51,705 nucleotides of DNA from Nemertoderma westbladi (taxonomy: Eukaryota > Xenacoelomorpha > Nemertodermatida > Nemertodermatidae): NCBI GenBank assembly GCA_032718475.1, contig JAUCBJ010006041.1, positions 1 through 51,705 of the forward strand, written 5' to 3'. The notes below the pieces were generated by a model. That model was not told the DNA's origin. It ran no database searches and was given only the letters and a program-made list of their open reading frames with translations. Below are positions 50,401 through 51,705 of this stretch, piece after piece. The position numbers and the translations under genes are program-made. Positions within the stretch are counted from its first letter, which is position 1. Every line of letters begins with the position of its first letter.

Positions 50401-51097
50401 AGGAACCCCGCAACAATTATCTAAACTAACTACTAAGTCTATTCGTGTTGGGGACTTTGAAATATATCCAGCAAAATCGGTGAAGAACCTTGGTGCATGG
50501 CTCGATCCTGGTCTAACCATGAGCAAGTTCATAACAAAAACTTGTAGCGCAGCCTTCTTCCACCTCCACAATATTCGACGCATCGCTAACTTTCTCGACC
50601 AGAAGTCTGCAGAAACCATCATACACTCGCTCATATCAAGCCGTATCGATTACTGTAACGGTCTTCTCTACGGTGTACCTGGCTACCAACTTGCAAAGTT
50701 GCAACGCGTACAAAACTCGGCTGCACGTCTACTAACCAAGGTTCACAAATACGATCACATCACTCCGAGTCTCAAGCAATTACATTGGCTACCAGTTCGG
50801 AAACGCATCGAATTCAAATTACTTCTCCTCGTTCACAAGTCCCGATCGCAACGAGCACCACAGTACATCCGCGAAATGCTAACCCCGGTGACCTACGCAA
50901 ACCACACAACCCGAAGGTGCACTTCACTCTCGCTCGTCGAACCGCGTTTTAACTGCCAAACTTTGGGCCGTCGGGCCTTCCCCATAGCCGCCCCCAGACT
51001 CTGGAATAAACTCCCCACAGATATCCGTTCGATTTCCGATACACCGACCTTCAAGCGACGACTCAAAACATACCTTTTCTCCATGGCATACGCATAA
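47417..51097 (+). CDS. CR1/L2-like LINE ORF2: proline-rich linker, endonuclease, RT
   Basis: Open for more than 1200 codons. The first ~260 codons are mostly a 10-residue RPPAASPxPA repeat. The endonuclease follows from MNTRSARNKSAEIV (48229), with CALTETWFN, VVGDFNIHVDA and YISDHCAVQ. The RT has TPTLKKTNLNSIIKSNFRPV, VLLDLSAAFDTVDHDRL and the catalytic GYADDKQTYH (near 50240). The end has SSRIDYCNGLLYGVP, LHWLPVRKRIEFKLLLL and APRLWNKLPTDI, typical of CR1/L2 relatives. The PQG-SxLGP box is altered to PQGACSSCHYFG, which may impair activity. Start: readthrough of the UGA at 47414, or the ATG at 48229. Confidence 0.9.
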   Translation, partial: LYSYSTAPHNRPQQQTPAALPTPARPPAASPASAHPPAASPASVRPLAASPMSARPPAASLTPVRPLAASPAPTRPPAASPTPARPPAVSPTPVRPPTASPAPTRPPAVSSASAWPPAASPTPAQPPAASPAPARPLAASPASEWPPAVSPMPTRPPAASPTPAWPPAAFPVPARPPAVSPMPARPPAASPASARPPVASPAPVRPPAASPAPVRPPAASPVPARPPAASPMPARPPAASPTPPRPPAASPASARPPASLSTGISLHLCIMNTRSARNKSAEIVDFITQNNIDICALTETWFNLKDDAVKSLCTPDGYTTNDSPRLGRLGGGTGVIVKNSLPVTLHSDGENKSFEYSIWFIKCSKTTLCMIVIYRMPFSPTHPVTCSTFLREFPKFIEPWLCCEQRLIVVGDFNIHVDARDDYYAKKLIDLLDSMGLTQHVLVPTHETGHTLDLILTRNCDDLVVSTPAATYYISDHCAVQCFLSIPKPPTVPKVIHWRDLKCIVMEDFNNSISNSALCKPAFTDLSIDEQAVTYNKILSAMIDKYAPMKTKAITERSGPKWFTTSARSLKAQRRAAERRWRQSKSPTDLEEFKRIRKLYAVKLIADRRAFYRGEIAACNGDQKALFSLVNSLAKQKKNIVYPNHNSPVELANLFADYFAAKIRIIRDDLDIANSRTDPMQCKSHQISSDHTRTATLSQFTVLPTSEVGRLISSAPNKQCPQDPLPTSIVKQCISSLCIPISIMTNNSLQSGNVPDVWKTATVTPTLKKTNLNSIIKSNFRPVSGLPFVSKIAERAVMSQFLPYIDEHHPLPCTESGYRRFHSTETALIKVQSDILINMDNKKVTFLVLLDLSAAFDTVDHDRLLNVFESDLGICGTCLRWFSSFLRGRHQHVTTLGSNSKDHLLEYGFPQGACSSCHYFGNFGRGLFKIIERHLPIALHGYADDKQTYHAFQPTNESDEADALKALENCIADLREWFIENKLKINDDKTEFIILGTPQQLSKLTTKSIRVGDFEIYPAKSVKNLGAWLDPGLTMSKFITKTCSAAFFHLHNIRRIANFLDQKSAETIIHSLISSRIDYCNGLLYGVPGYQLAKLQRVQNSAARLLTKVHKYDHITPSLKQLHWLPVRKRIEFKLLLLVHKSRSQRAPQYIREMLTPVTYANHTTRRCTSLSLVEPRFNCQTLGRRAFPIAAPRLWNKLPTDIRSISDTPTFKRRLKTYLFSMAYA
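47461..48190. repeat. GC-rich 30-bp minisatellite within ORF2
   Basis: About 24 tandem units of 30 bp (CCCCCGGCTGCGTCGCCAAC type) with C-to-T and A-to-G variants, many at CpG. Because 30 is a multiple of three, several frames are open on both strands. Only the plus frame joining ORF1 and the endonuclease is supported. Its GC content is far above the flanks. Confidence 0.95.
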
Positions 51098-51705
51098 TTA
51101 GTTTCGAATACCTCTAGTATTTAATTTAATTATATTATCTAATTTGCTTCATTGAACTGTCTTTTAATGCTCTAATAATGTTGGTATGTATACTGCATTG
51201 TATATCGTACAAACTTTTTTTCTTTTAACCATGTATTTTAACAAGCTCTAATTAATTTTACTTATATTGAAAATTTGAACTGAACTGTTGATTGAACCGT
51301 TTTATTTATTGAAGTATTCGTAATTGTATTACTGAACTTTATGTTGATCGTTGTCGTGTCACATATCTGCCTGTTTTTTAATGCCCCAATTGTGTAACGT
51401 TATCAAAATTTGCCGGTTTTAATGCTCTAAATATTTTACATATTCGTTTGTCACTTAATTGTCCGTTTTAAATCCCTAATTAATTATTTTGCTTATATTA
51501 GTTGATCACGAATTTGTCTATTTTGATACTTTTCGCCACGCAATAAAATTACAAACTGCATTGTCAATTTGTAGTAATTAATTTAAGTATTTGTAATTGT
51601 ATCACTGAACTTATGCTGATCGTTGTCGTGTCACATATCTGCCTGTTTTTAATGCCCCAATTGTGTAACATTATCAAAATTTGCCGGTTTTATTTTAATG
51701 CTCTA
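51098..51705 (+). other. LINE 3' untranslated region with ~273-bp repeat
   Basis: AT-rich sequence after the ORF2 stop. A segment containing CTGATCGTTGTCGTGTCACA and ATCTGCCTGTTTTTAATGCC occurs twice, offset by about 273 bp (51312-51430 and 51585-51705). The motif TTAATGCTCTA recurs three times. The element continues past the window end. Confidence 0.75.

Overview
The window is eukaryotic, AT-rich and almost entirely made of nested mobile elements. It holds non-LTR retrotransposons of several clades (RTE-like, CR1/L2/jockey-like), two kinds of BEL/Pao-like LTR element, a tRNA-derived SINE, inverted-repeat DNA elements and coding-derived minisatellites. This mix fits an invertebrate metazoan, probably aquatic. 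The sequence does not resolve the phylum. There are no rRNA genes, bacterial operons or CRISPR arrays, and no convincing multi-exon host gene.

Layout: 1-955 is a minisatellite grown from a 65-bp piece of an RTE ORF. 2160-3965 holds a LINE 3' relic, an unrecognised two-ORF gene and an RTE relic. 4722-7792 (copy A) and 11027-22311 (copy B) are two copies of an LTR element, called X here. X encodes Gag, a BEL-type protease and a membrane-anchor tail, but no reverse transcriptase or integrase, and its 3' part is rich in conserved hairpins. A complete BEL/Pao element (15645-21919, minus strand) sits in a poly-G run inside the 3' LTR of X copy B. Each X copy is followed by a minus-strand LINE (7825-11026 and 22312-27015) whose upstream end carries a 15-bp minisatellite. 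The first LINE is a mosaic and holds two nested inverted-repeat elements. The second holds a 673-bp inverted-repeat element that is absent from the first, so filled and empty sites are both visible.

From 28450 to 34834 an RTE-like reverse transcriptase is cut in two by a 4.75-kb insertion. The insertion carries a CR1-like LINE, a 222-bp palindrome and a 60-bp perfect terminal inverted repeat. 35337-37009 is a decayed LINE with a C-terminal zinc knuckle. 37929-38580 holds a 5'-truncated RTE insertion with a clear target duplication, followed by a tRNA-derived SINE.

46259 down to 38586 (minus strand) is an unrecognised, broken, Gag-like or virus-like gene with two CCHC-type zinc knuckles. A full-length RTE element (41250-46034) is inserted in it with an 8-bp target duplication, and that RTE contains an inverted copy of its own 3' half. 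46471-51705 is a nearly intact CR1/L2-like LINE. Its ORF1 and ORF2 lie in the same frame, separated by one UGA followed by CUA (a known readthrough context), and a GC-rich 30-bp minisatellite encoding a proline-rich linker follows directly.

The main points of interest are the X family, the UGA-CUA plus proline linker design, the unidentified zinc-knuckle gene and the birth of a satellite from an RTE reading frame. Together the nested insertions allow a partial relative chronology.
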